Notes: generated by a model not told the origin, from the letters alone. Shown: positions 8,186-17,672, numbered from the stretch's first letter. The stretch: 64,000 bases of DNA from an uncultured Arthrobacter sp. (GCF_902805515.1 NZ_CADCTE010000101.1:23896-87895); one strand, 5' to 3'. Numbers and translations are program-made.

Positions 8186-8845
8186 ATGTCGCCCGATACC
8201 ACTCCCGTTAGTGACCAGGCAGCCGCGCTCAAGGGCTCCTCCCCCTCCCCCCGGGACCTCGCGCCGGGGGCGCAGAACGCGCAGGTCCTCCCGGGCGGAT
8301 CGCCGAAGAGCACCCTGGTGGCGGGTGATCCGTTCCCCGAAGGAAACCTTCTGACCGCCCAGGGGGAGCCGACGACCTTTGCGCAGGCCGTTGGCGGCAA
8401 AGCCTCGGTGGTCGTCTTTTACCGTGGAGCATGGTGCCCCGTCTGCAACCTTGCCCTGCGCACCTATAACGAGACGCTCAGCGCACCGCTCCGGGATCTT
8501 GGGGTGGAGCTTGTCGCGATCAGCCCGCAGAAGCCCGACGGCTCGCTGACGATGAAGGAGAAGAATCAGCTCGAGTTCACCGTTTTGTCGGACCCGGGCA
8601 ATCAGATTGCCGGGCAGCTGGGAATCCTGAGCCGGCAGTCGGACGAGCAGGTTGCCAGTGATAAGGCCTCCGGATTCGATATTGAAGAGATCAATGCGGA
8701 TGGCACCGCCACACTCACCTTCCCCACCACGAGCCTGGTCCGCGCGGATGGAACGATCGAATGGATCGATGTCCACCTTGACTACACCACCCGAAGCGAA
8801 CCGGCGGAGATCCTGTCGGCCGTGCACAGCCTGCTCGGGAAGTGA
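8186..8845 (+). CDS. Peroxiredoxin-like protein (AhpC/TSA, PRX-like2 type)
   Basis: 219 residues. The thioredoxin fold carries FYRGAWCPVCNLALR with peroxidatic Cys C84 and a second Cys at C87, an arrangement seen in the PRX-like2 group. The start at 8186 is preceded by GAAAGGAC; a longer reading would run through the TetR operator. It probably reduces peroxides and is controlled by the divergent TetR regulator. The N-terminal 45 residues are polar and low in complexity before the conserved domain begins. Confidence 0.88.
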   Translation: MSPDTTPVSDQAAALKGSSPSPRDLAPGAQNAQVLPGGSPKSTLVAGDPFPEGNLLTAQGEPTTFAQAVGGKASVVVFYRGAWCPVCNLALRTYNETLSAPLRDLGVELVAISPQKPDGSLTMKEKNQLEFTVLSDPGNQIAGQLGILSRQSDEQVASDKASGFDIEEINADGTATLTFPTTSLVRADGTIEWIDVHLDYTTRSEPAEILSAVHSLLGK

Positions 8846-9048
8846 TTCGGGCCCGCCGGCACTGCATGGGCCCGCCGTGGTGACCGCGTTCCGGGAGCAG
8901 GTGGACGTGCTGCCCCGGGGTTGTCACGCCGGATTTGTCCCGCACCGTTTCGCCTGGCACGTCGGTGCGGCGAACGGTGTGACCCCACCGATGGACACGG
9001 CTTCCACATGGGCTTTTCAACACGTGACGGGGCGGATGACCTGATTCC

Positions 9049-9087
9049 CGGCGGGTATGGGCGGCCCCGGGCCGCCCATACCCGCCG
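9049..9087. repeat. Near-perfect palindrome, candidate bidirectional terminator
   Basis: The arms 9049-9067 and 9069-9087 are exact reverse complements around a single C. The core left arm is GCGGGTATGGGCGGCCC. No T-tract follows. It lies about 200 bases after the peroxiredoxin stop. Confidence 0.7.
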
Positions 9088-9467
9088 CTTTGCCGGAATA
9101 CCTTGGACGGCGAACCGCCGGCGTGGAGCGGATGCCGACGGATCACCTGGACGCTTGCAGGATCCGGCCGGGTTCCCACCTGCTGGAACCGGCCGGTGGA
9201 GGACCGTGCTGCCGGGTGCTGGTCCGTTTGTGGTTGATGCGGCGGGCGCTGCAGTGCGGGTCGGGCAGGTGGCGGCACCTCATGTCCGCGCCCGCGCCCG
9301 TCCGCTGGTGGTGCTGCACAGCGGGCGTGCGGATGCCGCCGGTGACGCCGCGGTTGGGGCCTGCCCCGCGGAGAACGGTCGTGATGGAAGGCGGACACGT
9401 TCCGCTGCCCGGCGGAGGATTGGATTCTCCGGCTGTGGCGGGGACCGGCAGAACCGTCCGCCCCGGG

Positions 9468-9523
9468 GTCCCCGGCAGTCACCGGGTGGGAGCCGGCGTT
9501 ACCACCCGGTGACTGTCGGGGAC
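9468..9523. repeat. Long inverted repeat with 12-base loop
   Basis: The left arm 9468-9489 and right arm 9502-9523 pair over 22 bp with one mismatch. The stem is very stable. The function is unknown; it may be a terminator for the VOC gene whose stop is at 9760, or a structured element. Confidence 0.7.
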
Positions 9524-9759
9524 CTCGGGAGCAGGCGCGCTCGGCGGTGTAAGGCATCCGGTGGACGGCGGCGAGGGGTCCCCCGTTCATCGGTGTTGTT
9601 AGTGGATTTTGAAGCCGGTGACGCCGCCGATGATCGTGAGCACGACGGACCTAGGCGGCGACGCCGGCCGGTACCGGCGGCCACCGCATCATCGATCGTC
9701 GATACCGCGCCGATGCCTGTCCGGGCTGGCCATACCGTAGCGGCGGGCGGAGCCGGAGC

Positions 9760-10344
9760 TCAGGCGCGTTGTTCGCGCACCGGCGGTACCTGGCCGGCGG
9801 GCGGAGCCGCGGGATACCATTCCTCCGGTTCGGGCCACTGGTACCCCTCGGGAATGGTGTAGGTCTCGAAGGTGGTCGTGGTTGCGGCTTCGGTCCCAAA
9901 GAAGGCGAAGGCATTTTGGCCCATGAACTTCCCTGACTGCGTCGAGGGGAATCCGCGTTGTGTGAACTGCTCCAGACGCTGCTCCCAGGGGAGCTCCTCG
10001 CAGTCAAAAGCAAGGTGGTGGACACCTTCCCCATGCTTGTCCAGGTGCTCCTGGAAGATGGAGGGCCCGTACAGCGGCTGCATCAGTTCCACCGCCAGAT
10101 CGCCGACGTCAGCGAAACACACCTTAATGGCATAGTCGGCGGCCTCGCCGTGGTATGTGCGGTCCGTAACGGTGGCTGAATCGAACGTGTAGACCCGCCA
10201 CGGGCCTATCCCGAGGCGGACGAGTCCCTCCATGGTTTTCCGGTGGTCCGCGGTCACGATGCATACCTCAATGAGATTCCCGAGGAAACTGTTCGACAGC
10301 GTCGTCGCACTGGTGACCTCGGGCAGTTGTGGTGCGTCATTCAT
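9760..10344 (-). CDS. VOC-superfamily (glyoxalase/epimerase-like) protein
   Basis: 194 residues in one vicinal-oxygen-chelate module pair. The sequence around LIEVCIVTADHRKTMEGL resembles the start of methylmalonyl-CoA epimerase-like proteins, and GVHHLAFDCEEL has the second metal-binding His. An acidic residue late in the chain (ETYTIPEGY) could be the third ligand. AAGGGA precedes the start. It stands alone between convergent and upstream non-coding DNA. Candidate reactions are epimerisation, isomerisation or ring cleavage of a small acid; a specific role cannot be given. Confidence 0.75.
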   Translation of the reverse strand: MNDAPQLPEVTSATTLSNSFLGNLIEVCIVTADHRKTMEGLVRLGIGPWRVYTFDSATVTDRTYHGEAADYAIKVCFADVGDLAVELMQPLYGPSIFQEHLDKHGEGVHHLAFDCEELPWEQRLEQFTQRGFPSTQSGKFMGQNAFAFFGTEAATTTTFETYTIPEGYQWPEPEEWYPAAPPAGQVPPVREQRA

Positions 10345-10571
10345 GAAAGTAGTCCCTTACGGTTGATGGAGACCGGACGGTGGCTGCGCGCCGTGACCGG
10401 CCGGGGCCCGGCCGCGGTGGACGCCTCCGGTGGGGTTCCGGTCTGGCAGGTGCGCACTCGGTTCAGGAAGTCGTTAGCTTGCCGGCGCCGGCCTGGCAGG
10501 CCGTGGGTCCCATCTGACCACCGGCCGGCACGGGTGGCTATGGAGCAAGCTACATTGTTTGGGCCGCTGGG

Positions 10572-10587
10572 ATGGTGATCTCACCAT
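10572..10587. promoter_or_regulatory. 16-bp palindrome between LacI gene and VOC gene
   Basis: ATGGTGATCTCACCAT is a perfect inverted repeat in the 283-base gap upstream of the VOC gene and downstream of the LacI gene. It could be an operator for the VOC gene or part of a terminator. Confidence 0.35.
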
Positions 10588-10627
10588 GTCCGCTGCAAAG
10601 AGCCGTTCCGGCGGTACGGCCGGTGAC

Positions 10628-11686
10628 CTACCGGCGTGCAGGGCCGCTTGACTGCCTGGCCTTGAGGGAAGGCGTAATCAGCGTCGGGGCCGCCGGCTTT
10701 CCGGCCAGCACATCGATCAGGGTCTGGCCGGCAATCCGGCCCATGCTGATCACGGAATTGTCGACGCTGCTCAATGGACACAGGAGTTCGCGGGCGATGT
10801 TTATGTCGTTGTATCCCACGACGGCTATATCGGCGCCGGGCATCAGTCCCTGGTCACGCATCTCCCCCATTGCTCCGATGGCAGCGTAATCGTTGACGGC
10901 GAAAATGGCCGTGGGGCGCGGCTCCAGGGCCAAAAGCCTCCTGGCGGCCTCGCGCCCGCCCTCAACGTCGAAGGAGGACGCAACGACGGCCGAATCGGGC
11001 AGGTCGAGTCCCCTGGCCCGACTGGTTTCACGGAATCCGGTGACCCTGTCGATGCTCGTGCTGGCCCAGGTGGGGCCGGCGATGACGCCGAGATGGTCGT
11101 GTCCCAGGTCGGCAAAGTGTGATGCCACCAGCCCTCCGCCCACGATGTCCGCCCCGGAGACGGAAAGGAAGCCTGGGCAGCGGCGGTTGACCAGGACGGT
11201 CGGCACGTCAGTGGGGTGGCTCTGGGCAACGCCCAGGTGCGCGTCGGCCAGGATCAGCCCGTCCACGCGTCGGCTGGACATGAGACCGAGGTACTTCCGG
11301 TGCCGTTCGGGATCGTCGTAGGTGTTGGCGACGGCCACCTGGTAACCGCTCAGGGCGGCGCTCTGTTCGATGCCTTCGTAGATGGTCGCCAGAACGACGT
11401 CCGAAAGGCGCGGGACAAGCACACCGATCGACATGGAACGGCGTGTTCGCAGACTCGCCGCGTAGGGGTCCGGACGGTAGCCCAGCCGGTCCGCGACCTC
11501 GATAATGTGCCTGGTGATGGAGGCGCTGGGGGCGTCACTGAGGGCAGGGTCGGCCTGGGCCCGCAGAGCCCTTGACACGGTGGACGCATGCACGCCGGCG
11601 GCTTCCGCAACCGTCCGGAGGGTAACGCGCTCCCGGCCGCTTCGCGTTGGCTCCGCAGTGGGTTTCTGGGTCACACTCCTGATCAT
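10628..11686 (-). CDS. LacI-family transcriptional regulator
   Basis: 352 residues. The N-terminal DNA-binding domain (VTLRTVAEAAGVHASTVSRAL, about 20-40) is followed by the hinge (LGYRPDPYAASLRTRR) and a periplasmic-binding-protein-like effector domain beginning IGVLVPRLSD. It is divergent from the DUF1989/flavin reductase/MFS/amidase operon. Two typical LacI palindromes lie in the gap, so it very probably represses that operon and itself. The effector is presumably a substrate or intermediate of the pathway. The chain is slightly longer than usual because of a 20-residue N-terminal tail. Confidence 0.92.
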   Translation of the reverse strand: MIRSVTQKPTAEPTRSGRERVTLRTVAEAAGVHASTVSRALRAQADPALSDAPSASITRHIIEVADRLGYRPDPYAASLRTRRSMSIGVLVPRLSDVVLATIYEGIEQSAALSGYQVAVANTYDDPERHRKYLGLMSSRRVDGLILADAHLGVAQSHPTDVPTVLVNRRCPGFLSVSGADIVGGGLVASHFADLGHDHLGVIAGPTWASTSIDRVTGFRETSRARGLDLPDSAVVASSFDVEGGREAARRLLALEPRPTAIFAVNDYAAIGAMGEMRDQGLMPGADIAVVGYNDINIARELLCPLSSVDNSVISMGRIAGQTLIDVLAGKPAAPTLITPSLKARQSSGPARR

Positions 11687-11738
11687 CTCAGATAAGGAAC
11701 GCTTCCGCCCGAACCCGCGCCATCCGGCTCATTGACCG

Positions 11739-11788
11739 CCGCAATCGTTTGCGGTAGTGTTCGAAGTCACACACGCAATCGATTGCGT
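11739..11788. promoter_or_regulatory. Two LacI-type operators, 34 bp centre to centre
   Basis: CCGCAATCGTTTGCGG (11739-11754) and ACGCAATCGATTGCGT (11773-11788) match the CGCAAnCGnTTGCG pattern of GalR/LacI sites. Both lie between the divergent LacI gene and the DUF1989 operon. The second ends 22 bases before the ATG at 11811, so binding there would block initiation. Confidence 0.75.
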
Positions 11789-11810
11789 TCCGCGGGTGAG
11801 GGGCTTGGAC

Positions 11811-12422
11811 ATGCAGACCGTAGAAGCACGCACCGGATCATCGTTCCGCGTGCCGGCGGGGGCGTCGGTGAAGATCGTCAACCCCCACGGCACGCAGGTG
11901 GCCGACACATGGGTCCTTTCCCCGAAGACCCGCGAGTGGGCCTCCATGGCGCATACCCGCGCGGCGACCGGGCGGCTCTTCCCGAAAGTCGGGGACCACC
12001 TGTTCAGCAACACCCGGCGTCCCCTGGCCGAGTTCACGGAGGATACTTCCGGCGGTATCCATGACACGCTCATTCCGGCCTGCGACCTCTCCCGCTATGA
12101 GATGCTCGGCCACGTCGGGCATCACGACAACTGCGCCGAAAACTTCACCACCGCCCTGGCCGAGGAGGGCCTGGCCGACCTCGGGTTTGTGCCCGACCCG
12201 TTCAATGTCTTCATGAACGTACCCTGGACCGCCGGGGGTGAGATTGACTTCGCACCTCCGGTGAGTTCCCCGGGAAGCTACATCCTCCTCAGAGCGCTCG
12301 AGGACCTCATCGTGATCGTCTCGGCCTGCCCGCAGGACCTCGTTCCGGTGAACGGGTCGTTGCAGGAAACGAAGGAGATTCTGGTCGACGTTCAGGGGCC
12401 GCCGGAGCCGGGTCGGTCATGA
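11811..12422 (+). CDS. DUF1989 (urea carboxylase-associated / carboxyguanidine deiminase-like), copy 1
   Basis: 203 residues. Conserved parts include the RVPAGASVKIVNPHGTQVAD strand, HTRAATGRLFP, and a His/Cys-rich HVGHHDNCAEN likely to bind metal. The start at 11811 is preceded by GTGAGGGG. DUF1989 proteins were long annotated as urea carboxylase-associated; published work on guanidine degradation identified CgdA/CgdB of this family as carboxyguanidine deiminase subunits. Here there is no carboxylase, and partners are a flavin reductase, a carrier and an amidase, so the substrate may differ. A second family member lies at 18628-19260. Confidence 0.85.
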   Translation: MQTVEARTGSSFRVPAGASVKIVNPHGTQVADTWVLSPKTREWASMAHTRAATGRLFPKVGDHLFSNTRRPLAEFTEDTSGGIHDTLIPACDLSRYEMLGHVGHHDNCAENFTTALAEEGLADLGFVPDPFNVFMNVPWTAGGEIDFAPPVSSPGSYILLRALEDLIVIVSACPQDLVPVNGSLQETKEILVDVQGPPEPGRS

Positions 12423-13039
12423 GCCCCTTGCCGGGAACGGATCCCGCCATGCGTTCGATGGAAAGTGCGGACCTGTCCCCCGGGGAGTTGTTCAAGCTTC
12501 TGACCGGCGCTGTGGTTCCGCGGCCGATTGCCTGGACATCGACCATCAGTGAGGCGGGCATCAACAATCTTTCGCCGTTCAGCTTCTTCACGGTCGTTTC
12601 ATCCGAGCCGCCGATGCTCCTCCTCAGCCTGGAATACAAGGAGGGTGGATGGCTTAAGGACAGTGCGGAGAACATCGAAAAAACGGGCGAGTTCGTTGTG
12701 AATATTGTTTCATCCGACATGGCAGGGGCGGTCAATATCAGCAGCAGGCCGTTTCCCGCGGCGGTCGACGAGTTCACGCAGGTGGAGATGACCCCGCTGC
12801 CCTCTCTCCGTGTAAGACCGCCCAGGGTCCAGGAGTCGCTGATCAGCATGGAATGTGTGCTTCACAGCACCTTTCATCCCGGCAGTGACCGCCTCGTCGT
12901 CGGTGAGATCGTCGTGTTCCACGTCGCTGAGCAGGTCCTCATGCCCGACGGAAGGATCGACGTTTCCGGTCTGGATCCGCTGGGCCGTGTCGCCAACCAG
13001 TTCACCTACACGGGTCCGCTCTTCTCACCTCCCAGGTGA
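12419..13039 (+). CDS. Flavin reductase-like domain protein
   Basis: 206 residues of the FMN-binding split-barrel flavin reductase family: GAVVPRPIAWTST, LSPFSFFTVVSSEPPMLLLSL, and FVVNIVSSD. The ATG overlaps the DUF1989 stop as ATGA, showing translational coupling. The family supplies reduced flavin to a monooxygenase or acts directly on small substrates. No monooxygenase is encoded in this operon, so either a partner is elsewhere or this protein itself performs a redox step on the nitrogen compound. Confidence 0.87.
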   Translation: MSPLPGTDPAMRSMESADLSPGELFKLLTGAVVPRPIAWTSTISEAGINNLSPFSFFTVVSSEPPMLLLSLEYKEGGWLKDSAENIEKTGEFVVNIVSSDMAGAVNISSRPFPAAVDEFTQVEMTPLPSLRVRPPRVQESLISMECVLHSTFHPGSDRLVVGEIVVFHVAEQVLMPDGRIDVSGLDPLGRVANQFTYTGPLFSPPR

Positions 13040-13086
13040 GAGCTGCGGTGATCCAGCTCGTCCATATCTCGTAGAGAGCCATTATC

Positions 13087-14460
13087 ATGCCGAATCCGAC
13101 AGCGTCCCTGATCGATGACGCTCCCCTGAACGCGTTCCACAAACGGCTCACCGTCTTCTCCGCCGGCGGTCCGTTCATTGACGGCTATGCCCTGACGATC
13201 ATCGGTATAGCCTTCGTCTCCATTAAGGGCCAGCTGCAGCTGAGCCCGTTCGAGGTCGGACTCATCGGAGCGGCGGCCCTGGTGGGAATCTTCATTGGTG
13301 GGTCGGTCTTCGGTTATGTGACCGACCGGGTCGGCCGGCGGGTGATGTACCTGATAGATCTGGTGGTGCTCGTGGTGGTCTCCATCGCATCGGCCTTTTC
13401 CCAGGAGGCGTGGCACCTCATCGTCCTTCGGCTGATTCTGGGCATCGCCATCGGCGCCGACTATCCGATCGCCAGTTCCCTGTTGGCCGAGTTCATCCCC
13501 AGCAAGTCCCGGGGAAGGGTTCTGGGATCGCTCTTTGTTGTCTGGGCCGGCGGCGCCGCGGCCGCCGCGGCGGTCGGCTGGGCACTGTCGTCCCTTGGAC
13601 CGGACGCGTGGCGGTGGATGCTCGCCAGCCCTGCCGTCTTCGGACTCATCACGCTGATTCTGCGGTTCGGCACCCCTGAATCCCCGCGGTGGCTGATCAG
13701 CAAAGGCCGCCTGGCCGAGGCCCAGCGGGTCTGCGAGACGGTATGGGGCCCGGCCGCCAGGATTGAGATGATCCCGGAGGAAGAGGGACAGACCAGTTAC
13801 GCTGCGGTTTTTCGAGGCGTGTATCTCCGTCGGGTCATCTTTGTCGGCGTTTTCTTCACGGCCCATGTCATACCGCTCTTCGCGATCTATACCTTTGGGC
13901 CAGACATTTTGGCAGAGATCGGGGTCGGGGGGCAGAACATCTTCCTCGCCGAGTTCATCATCAGCGCGATGTTCCTGGTCGGCGGGATTCCGGGACTGCT
14001 GCTGGTGGACCGGATCGGGCGCAAGCCCTTGCTTGTCTACACCTTCATCATCATGTCCGTGACTTTCGGGTTCATGGCCGTTTTCCCCGACGCCCCCGCC
14101 GTCATATTGTTTATTGCCCTGGCCGCCTACGCGGTCACTTCGGGTGCCTGCAACTTCATTGAAATCATCTATCCCAACGAGCTGTTCCCCACGCAGGTGC
14201 GGGCCACGGCAACCGGGACGGTCGTGGCTATCAGCCGGATCGGATCGGCGGTGAGCACATTCATCCTTCCCCTGATCCTGCTCAATGCGGGCCTCAGCGG
14301 CGTGATGTACCTCCTGGCGGCGGTCAATGTTGTCGGACTCGTCGTGACTCTTGTACTCGGTGAGGAAACCAGGGGCAGATCCCTCGCCGAAACCTCCGGA
14401 ACCGGCCGTTCCGCCGTGCGGCCGTCATTTGCAGGCAGCGGCAGGGAGGCGGAGCTGTGA
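13087..14460 (+). CDS. MFS transporter (metabolite:H+ symporter type)
   Basis: 457 residues, about 12 membrane segments in two halves. The loop 2-3 motif GYVTDRVGRRVMY and its second-half equivalent LLVDRIGRKPLL are diagnostic of the major facilitator superfamily. PESPRWL at mid-chain places it with the sugar porter/metabolite symporter side of the family. It sits between flavin reductase and amidase and most likely imports the compound they degrade. The stop overlaps the amidase start. Confidence 0.9.
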   Translation: MPNPTASLIDDAPLNAFHKRLTVFSAGGPFIDGYALTIIGIAFVSIKGQLQLSPFEVGLIGAAALVGIFIGGSVFGYVTDRVGRRVMYLIDLVVLVVVSIASAFSQEAWHLIVLRLILGIAIGADYPIASSLLAEFIPSKSRGRVLGSLFVVWAGGAAAAAAVGWALSSLGPDAWRWMLASPAVFGLITLILRFGTPESPRWLISKGRLAEAQRVCETVWGPAARIEMIPEEEGQTSYAAVFRGVYLRRVIFVGVFFTAHVIPLFAIYTFGPDILAEIGVGGQNIFLAEFIISAMFLVGGIPGLLLVDRIGRKPLLVYTFIIMSVTFGFMAVFPDAPAVILFIALAAYAVTSGACNFIEIIYPNELFPTQVRATATGTVVAISRIGSAVSTFILPLILLNAGLSGVMYLLAAVNVVGLVVTLVLGEETRGRSLAETSGTGRSAVRPSFAGSGREAEL

Positions 14461-15833
14461 GTCGGACCCTGCCGCTGTCAGCAATGGAGATGTCCGCCGC
14501 ACTGCAATCCGGCGCCGTCACCTCACGACGGATGGTCGACGAATCGATTGCACGGGCAGGATCGGAGGCGGCCCGGGCTGCCCTTGCAGTACTTACCGCA
14601 GAACGCGCTGTGGCAGATGCAGTCCTCAGCGATTCCAGGCGGACCAAAGGAGCGCCGCTGAGTCCTTTGGACGGCGTTCCCATTACCTGGAAGGACGTCT
14701 TCGATGTTGAGGGCGAGGTGACGAGGGCCGGTTCACAGAGCCGTACGTCGGCTCCGCCGGCGGCCGTTGATAGCTGGGTGGTGCGGCAGGCGCAAAGCTG
14801 TGGCCTGGTGACCGTGGGCAAAACCCACCTCAGCGAGTTCGCTTTTTCCGGACTCGGCATCAATCAGTACTTCGGGACGCCCAGAAACCCCAACAGCGGC
14901 ACCGAAGCCCTTGTGCCCGGAGGGTCTTCCTCGGGTGCGGCGGCGGCCGTCGCCGCCGGAGTCGCACCCCTGGCCGTGGGCACCGACACCTCCGGTTCCG
15001 TTCGTATTCCGGCCGCCTTCTGCGGGCTGGTGGGCTTCAAAGCCAGCAGCACACGGTACGGTCCCGCCGACTTTCTGCCGCTGTCCAGGACATTGGACAG
15101 CATCGGCATTATCGCCCGCGCCACGAAGGACGTCAGGGCCCTCGATGCGCTGCTTGCCTCGGGCCCGCACCACCTCACGTCCAGGCCGCCGGCCCTGCGG
15201 GCGGTCATTCCCGAGGGAGAGTGGATTGATGACTGCTCACCGGAGGTTTATGGGCTCTTCACCGAAGCCGTCCGGGAGCTCGAGCGCTGCGGAATGAGCA
15301 TTGAAACGCGGCCCCTTGCTTCGATGCGGATGGCGCAGGATCTGATGGACCGGCACGGGACGATTGTCGGCGCCGAGGCTTACCTCATGCATGAATCGGA
15401 TCTCGAATCCGGGGCGATCGAGTCCGCCACCAGGCGGAGACTGGCGCGCAGTGCAGCCGCCCGGGACACGGTGTCGGTGGTGTACCGGCAGATGGGTCCT
15501 CTCCGGGCGCAGTTCTCCCGGGAACTGGCCGGCGCCGTGCTGGTTTGCCCCACGGTCAGGCACCTGCCTCCAGCGGTTGCCGCGCTGGCGGACAATCCTT
15601 CGCTGTATGACGCCACTAACGCGAAAACCCTCCGCAATACAATGTTGCTGAGCTATCTGGGAACCTGCGGCATTAGCCTTCCTTTGGCATCGGAATCGGG
15701 TACGGCCTCCACGGGGCTGCTTCTGTCCATGCCGGAATACTCGGATGAGTCGCTGCTGGAATTAGCAGAATGGGCGGAGGAGGCACTAAATGTCCGTAGT
15801 CCGCCGCATCTATCCGCCGGCCGCCGGAGGTGA
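14457..15833 (+). CDS. Amidase-signature hydrolase
   Basis: 458 residues. The Ser-cisSer-Lys triad can be read as K79 (TWKDVF), S157 in GGSSSGAAAAVA and the nucleophile S181 in GTDTSGSVRIPA. The GTG start overlaps the MFS stop. Amidase-signature enzymes hydrolyse amides; AtzF-type allophanate hydrolases belong here but carry an extra C-terminal domain that is lacking. As the last gene of the DUF1989 operon it probably releases ammonia from the amide formed upstream. The substrate is unassigned. Confidence 0.9.
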   Translation: MSRTLPLSAMEMSAALQSGAVTSRRMVDESIARAGSEAARAALAVLTAERAVADAVLSDSRRTKGAPLSPLDGVPITWKDVFDVEGEVTRAGSQSRTSAPPAAVDSWVVRQAQSCGLVTVGKTHLSEFAFSGLGINQYFGTPRNPNSGTEALVPGGSSSGAAAAVAAGVAPLAVGTDTSGSVRIPAAFCGLVGFKASSTRYGPADFLPLSRTLDSIGIIARATKDVRALDALLASGPHHLTSRPPALRAVIPEGEWIDDCSPEVYGLFTEAVRELERCGMSIETRPLASMRMAQDLMDRHGTIVGAEAYLMHESDLESGAIESATRRRLARSAAARDTVSVVYRQMGPLRAQFSRELAGAVLVCPTVRHLPPAVAALADNPSLYDATNAKTLRNTMLLSYLGTCGISLPLASESGTASTGLLLSMPEYSDESLLELAEWAEEALNVRSPPHLSAGRRR

Positions 15834-16082
15834 GCCGCCGGTTCATGTGCTCCTGGCGGGCAGCGGGCCCGGGCTCCGGGACCGGCGTCATGGAAGGTGG
15901 ACCGGGGAACGCCCGACCGGGGCACAGGAGCTGCGCCGGAGTGTCGGACCCGAACACTGGCCGCCGGAGCGTGCTGCAGTTTCGCTTGTCCCGGCCCCTC
16001 GGTTCTTCAGGTACGACCATGGGGCACCTGCCCTCTTTACGATTCGCAACTGACACGCATCACTCACCGGAAGGTGGAACCA

Positions 16083-17672
16083 TTGCACAGCAATTCACGC
16101 ACCGGAAATCCCCCACGCAACCTGTCCATTGCCAGCTTGTGTGAAGATGCAGCGCTCCGTCTCGACGTGCTCCTGGGAAACGGGGACGATCTGGCTGCAG
16201 AGATTGCCTGGCTGCACGTGACGGAACTGCCCGATCCCTCCCGATATATCCGGCCTACCGAGCTCATTCTCACCAATGGCTTGTGGCAGGAGCAGGCATC
16301 GCCCGAGGACTTCGTCCGCGCCGTGGCCGGTGCGCGTGCAGCGGGGATTGTTTTCGGCCTGACAGTTCTGACCCGGGCGGTTCCTGCCGAACTGATCCGG
16401 GCGTGCGAGCTGGCCCGGCTGCCCCTCCTGACCGCGCCCCTTGATGTCCCGTTTGCCGCCCTCACCCAGGCCGCGGCCCGTATCCAGGGAGAGATTCAGC
16501 AGGAATCCCTGCTCAAGGCCCTTCGCCGCGGGGACGCCCTCACCTCGGTCATGTCCCAGGGTGGAGGCGCGTCAGGCGTGCTGGACGTCCTGACACGGGA
16601 GTTCGGGTTTCCCCTGGTCATCATCGACCGGCGGGGAAACCAGCTTGCCGGCGGCGGGGAGGCGCTGCCGCGGGAGAAGCTGGATGCCGCCGCGAAAGTA
16701 CTGGCGAAAAGACCGCCCCCGTTGGAGGCGAACGGAATATGGCCGGACCCGGCGTCCCTGTTTCTCATCATCGACGCCGTCGGGGAGGTCGAAGCGGGAC
16801 TGTTCTGCCTTCGCCCGCATCAGCTGCTCACCGTCGAGGAGCAGGTGGCGCTGAATCAGGGAACGCGGTTCCTCAACCTCGAAGTCGCTCAACGACAGGC
16901 CATGCGCGCCGCAGAATCACGCTTTTCCGGAGAACTGCTGGAGATGATCCTCTCGGGTTCTGCACGCGCGGCGGAGGTCCCGGACCGGCTGCGCGCCTTC
17001 GGCATTGACCCGGAGGGCCCGCTGGCCCTGCTGGTGTTCACCCTCGCCGACACCCCGGTGCCGGCGGATCTTGAAGCGGATATTGAGACGCGGATCCGAA
17101 ACAGCAGGCTGCTGCCTGTGGTCGTCGGTGGAAGCCAGGACATAGTGGTCATCGCTTCCTGGAACCGCGGGCAGGAATCACTGGTGGACTTCGCCGAGAC
17201 CGTGCGGGCCGAAGTTGCCGAGGCCTACCCGCGCAGGAAACTGGTCGTCGGAGTGGGCGAGCCCGGGGAGGGAGCGTGCTCGCTGAAGGAACAACTGGTC
17301 CGTGCGCGCGCCGCAGCGAATGTTCTGAAGCGCAGGAGGGCCGGCCACCTGACTGCCACCGTGGCCAGTCTGGGAACCCATGCCATGCTGCTCGCCCTGC
17401 AGCGCGATGCGACCCTGCGCCGGTTTGCCGCTGACGAGCTTGCCGCCATCAGGCAGCACGACCTGCTGCGCGGGACCGAGCTGGAGGCCACGCTGCGGGA
17501 ATTTCTCAACCGCAACGGCCATTGGGTTGCCACGGCCGAGGCACTCTTCCTGCACGTGAATACGCTGCGCAACCGCCTGGACCGGATCGGTTCGCTGACC
17601 GGCAGGGACATGAGCAGTTTCGCCGACCGTGTCGACCTGTTCCTCGCCCTGGAGGCAGACGCCATGAGCTGA
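16083..17672 (+). CDS. PucR-family transcriptional regulator
   Basis: 529 residues. The N-terminal PucR-type sensory domain contains WLHVTELPDPSRYIRPTELIL (about 40-60, typical of the family). A GGDEF-like/CdaR middle section follows, and the C-terminal helix-turn-helix is HWVATAEALFLHVNTLRNRL. TTG at 16083 was chosen because GGAAGG lies eight bases upstream and an N-terminus at the usual distance from the sensory domain results. PucR controls purine catabolism in Bacillus. Here it stands between the two DUF1989 operons and probably regulates the purine- or ureide-like catabolic genes around it. Confidence 0.88.
   Translation: MHSNSRTGNPPRNLSIASLCEDAALRLDVLLGNGDDLAAEIAWLHVTELPDPSRYIRPTELILTNGLWQEQASPEDFVRAVAGARAAGIVFGLTVLTRAVPAELIRACELARLPLLTAPLDVPFAALTQAAARIQGEIQQESLLKALRRGDALTSVMSQGGGASGVLDVLTREFGFPLVIIDRRGNQLAGGGEALPREKLDAAAKVLAKRPPPLEANGIWPDPASLFLIIDAVGEVEAGLFCLRPHQLLTVEEQVALNQGTRFLNLEVAQRQAMRAAESRFSGELLEMILSGSARAAEVPDRLRAFGIDPEGPLALLVFTLADTPVPADLEADIETRIRNSRLLPVVVGGSQDIVVIASWNRGQESLVDFAETVRAEVAEAYPRRKLVVGVGEPGEGACSLKEQLVRARAAANVLKRRRAGHLTATVASLGTHAMLLALQRDATLRRFAADELAAIRQHDLLRGTELEATLREFLNRNGHWVATAEALFLHVNTLRNRLDRIGSLTGRDMSSFADRVDLFLALEADAMS

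Larger units (their letters stand above)
8846..9759. other. Long non-coding region rich in hairpins
   Basis: 914 bases between a plus-strand and a minus-strand gene (convergent) with no protein-like frame. Three strong inverted repeats occur: 9049-9087 (19-bp arms around one base), 9164-9196 (12-13-bp arms with one bulge) and 9468-9523 (22-bp arms, one mismatch). They may terminate the two converging transcripts or mark a remnant of mobile DNA. Confidence 0.6.

Noticed and set aside
8921..9862. A 313-codon plus-strand frame in the hairpin-rich gap
   Set aside because: Arg/Gly/Ala-rich translation, contains the palindromes, overlaps the VOC gene end and has no recognisable motif.
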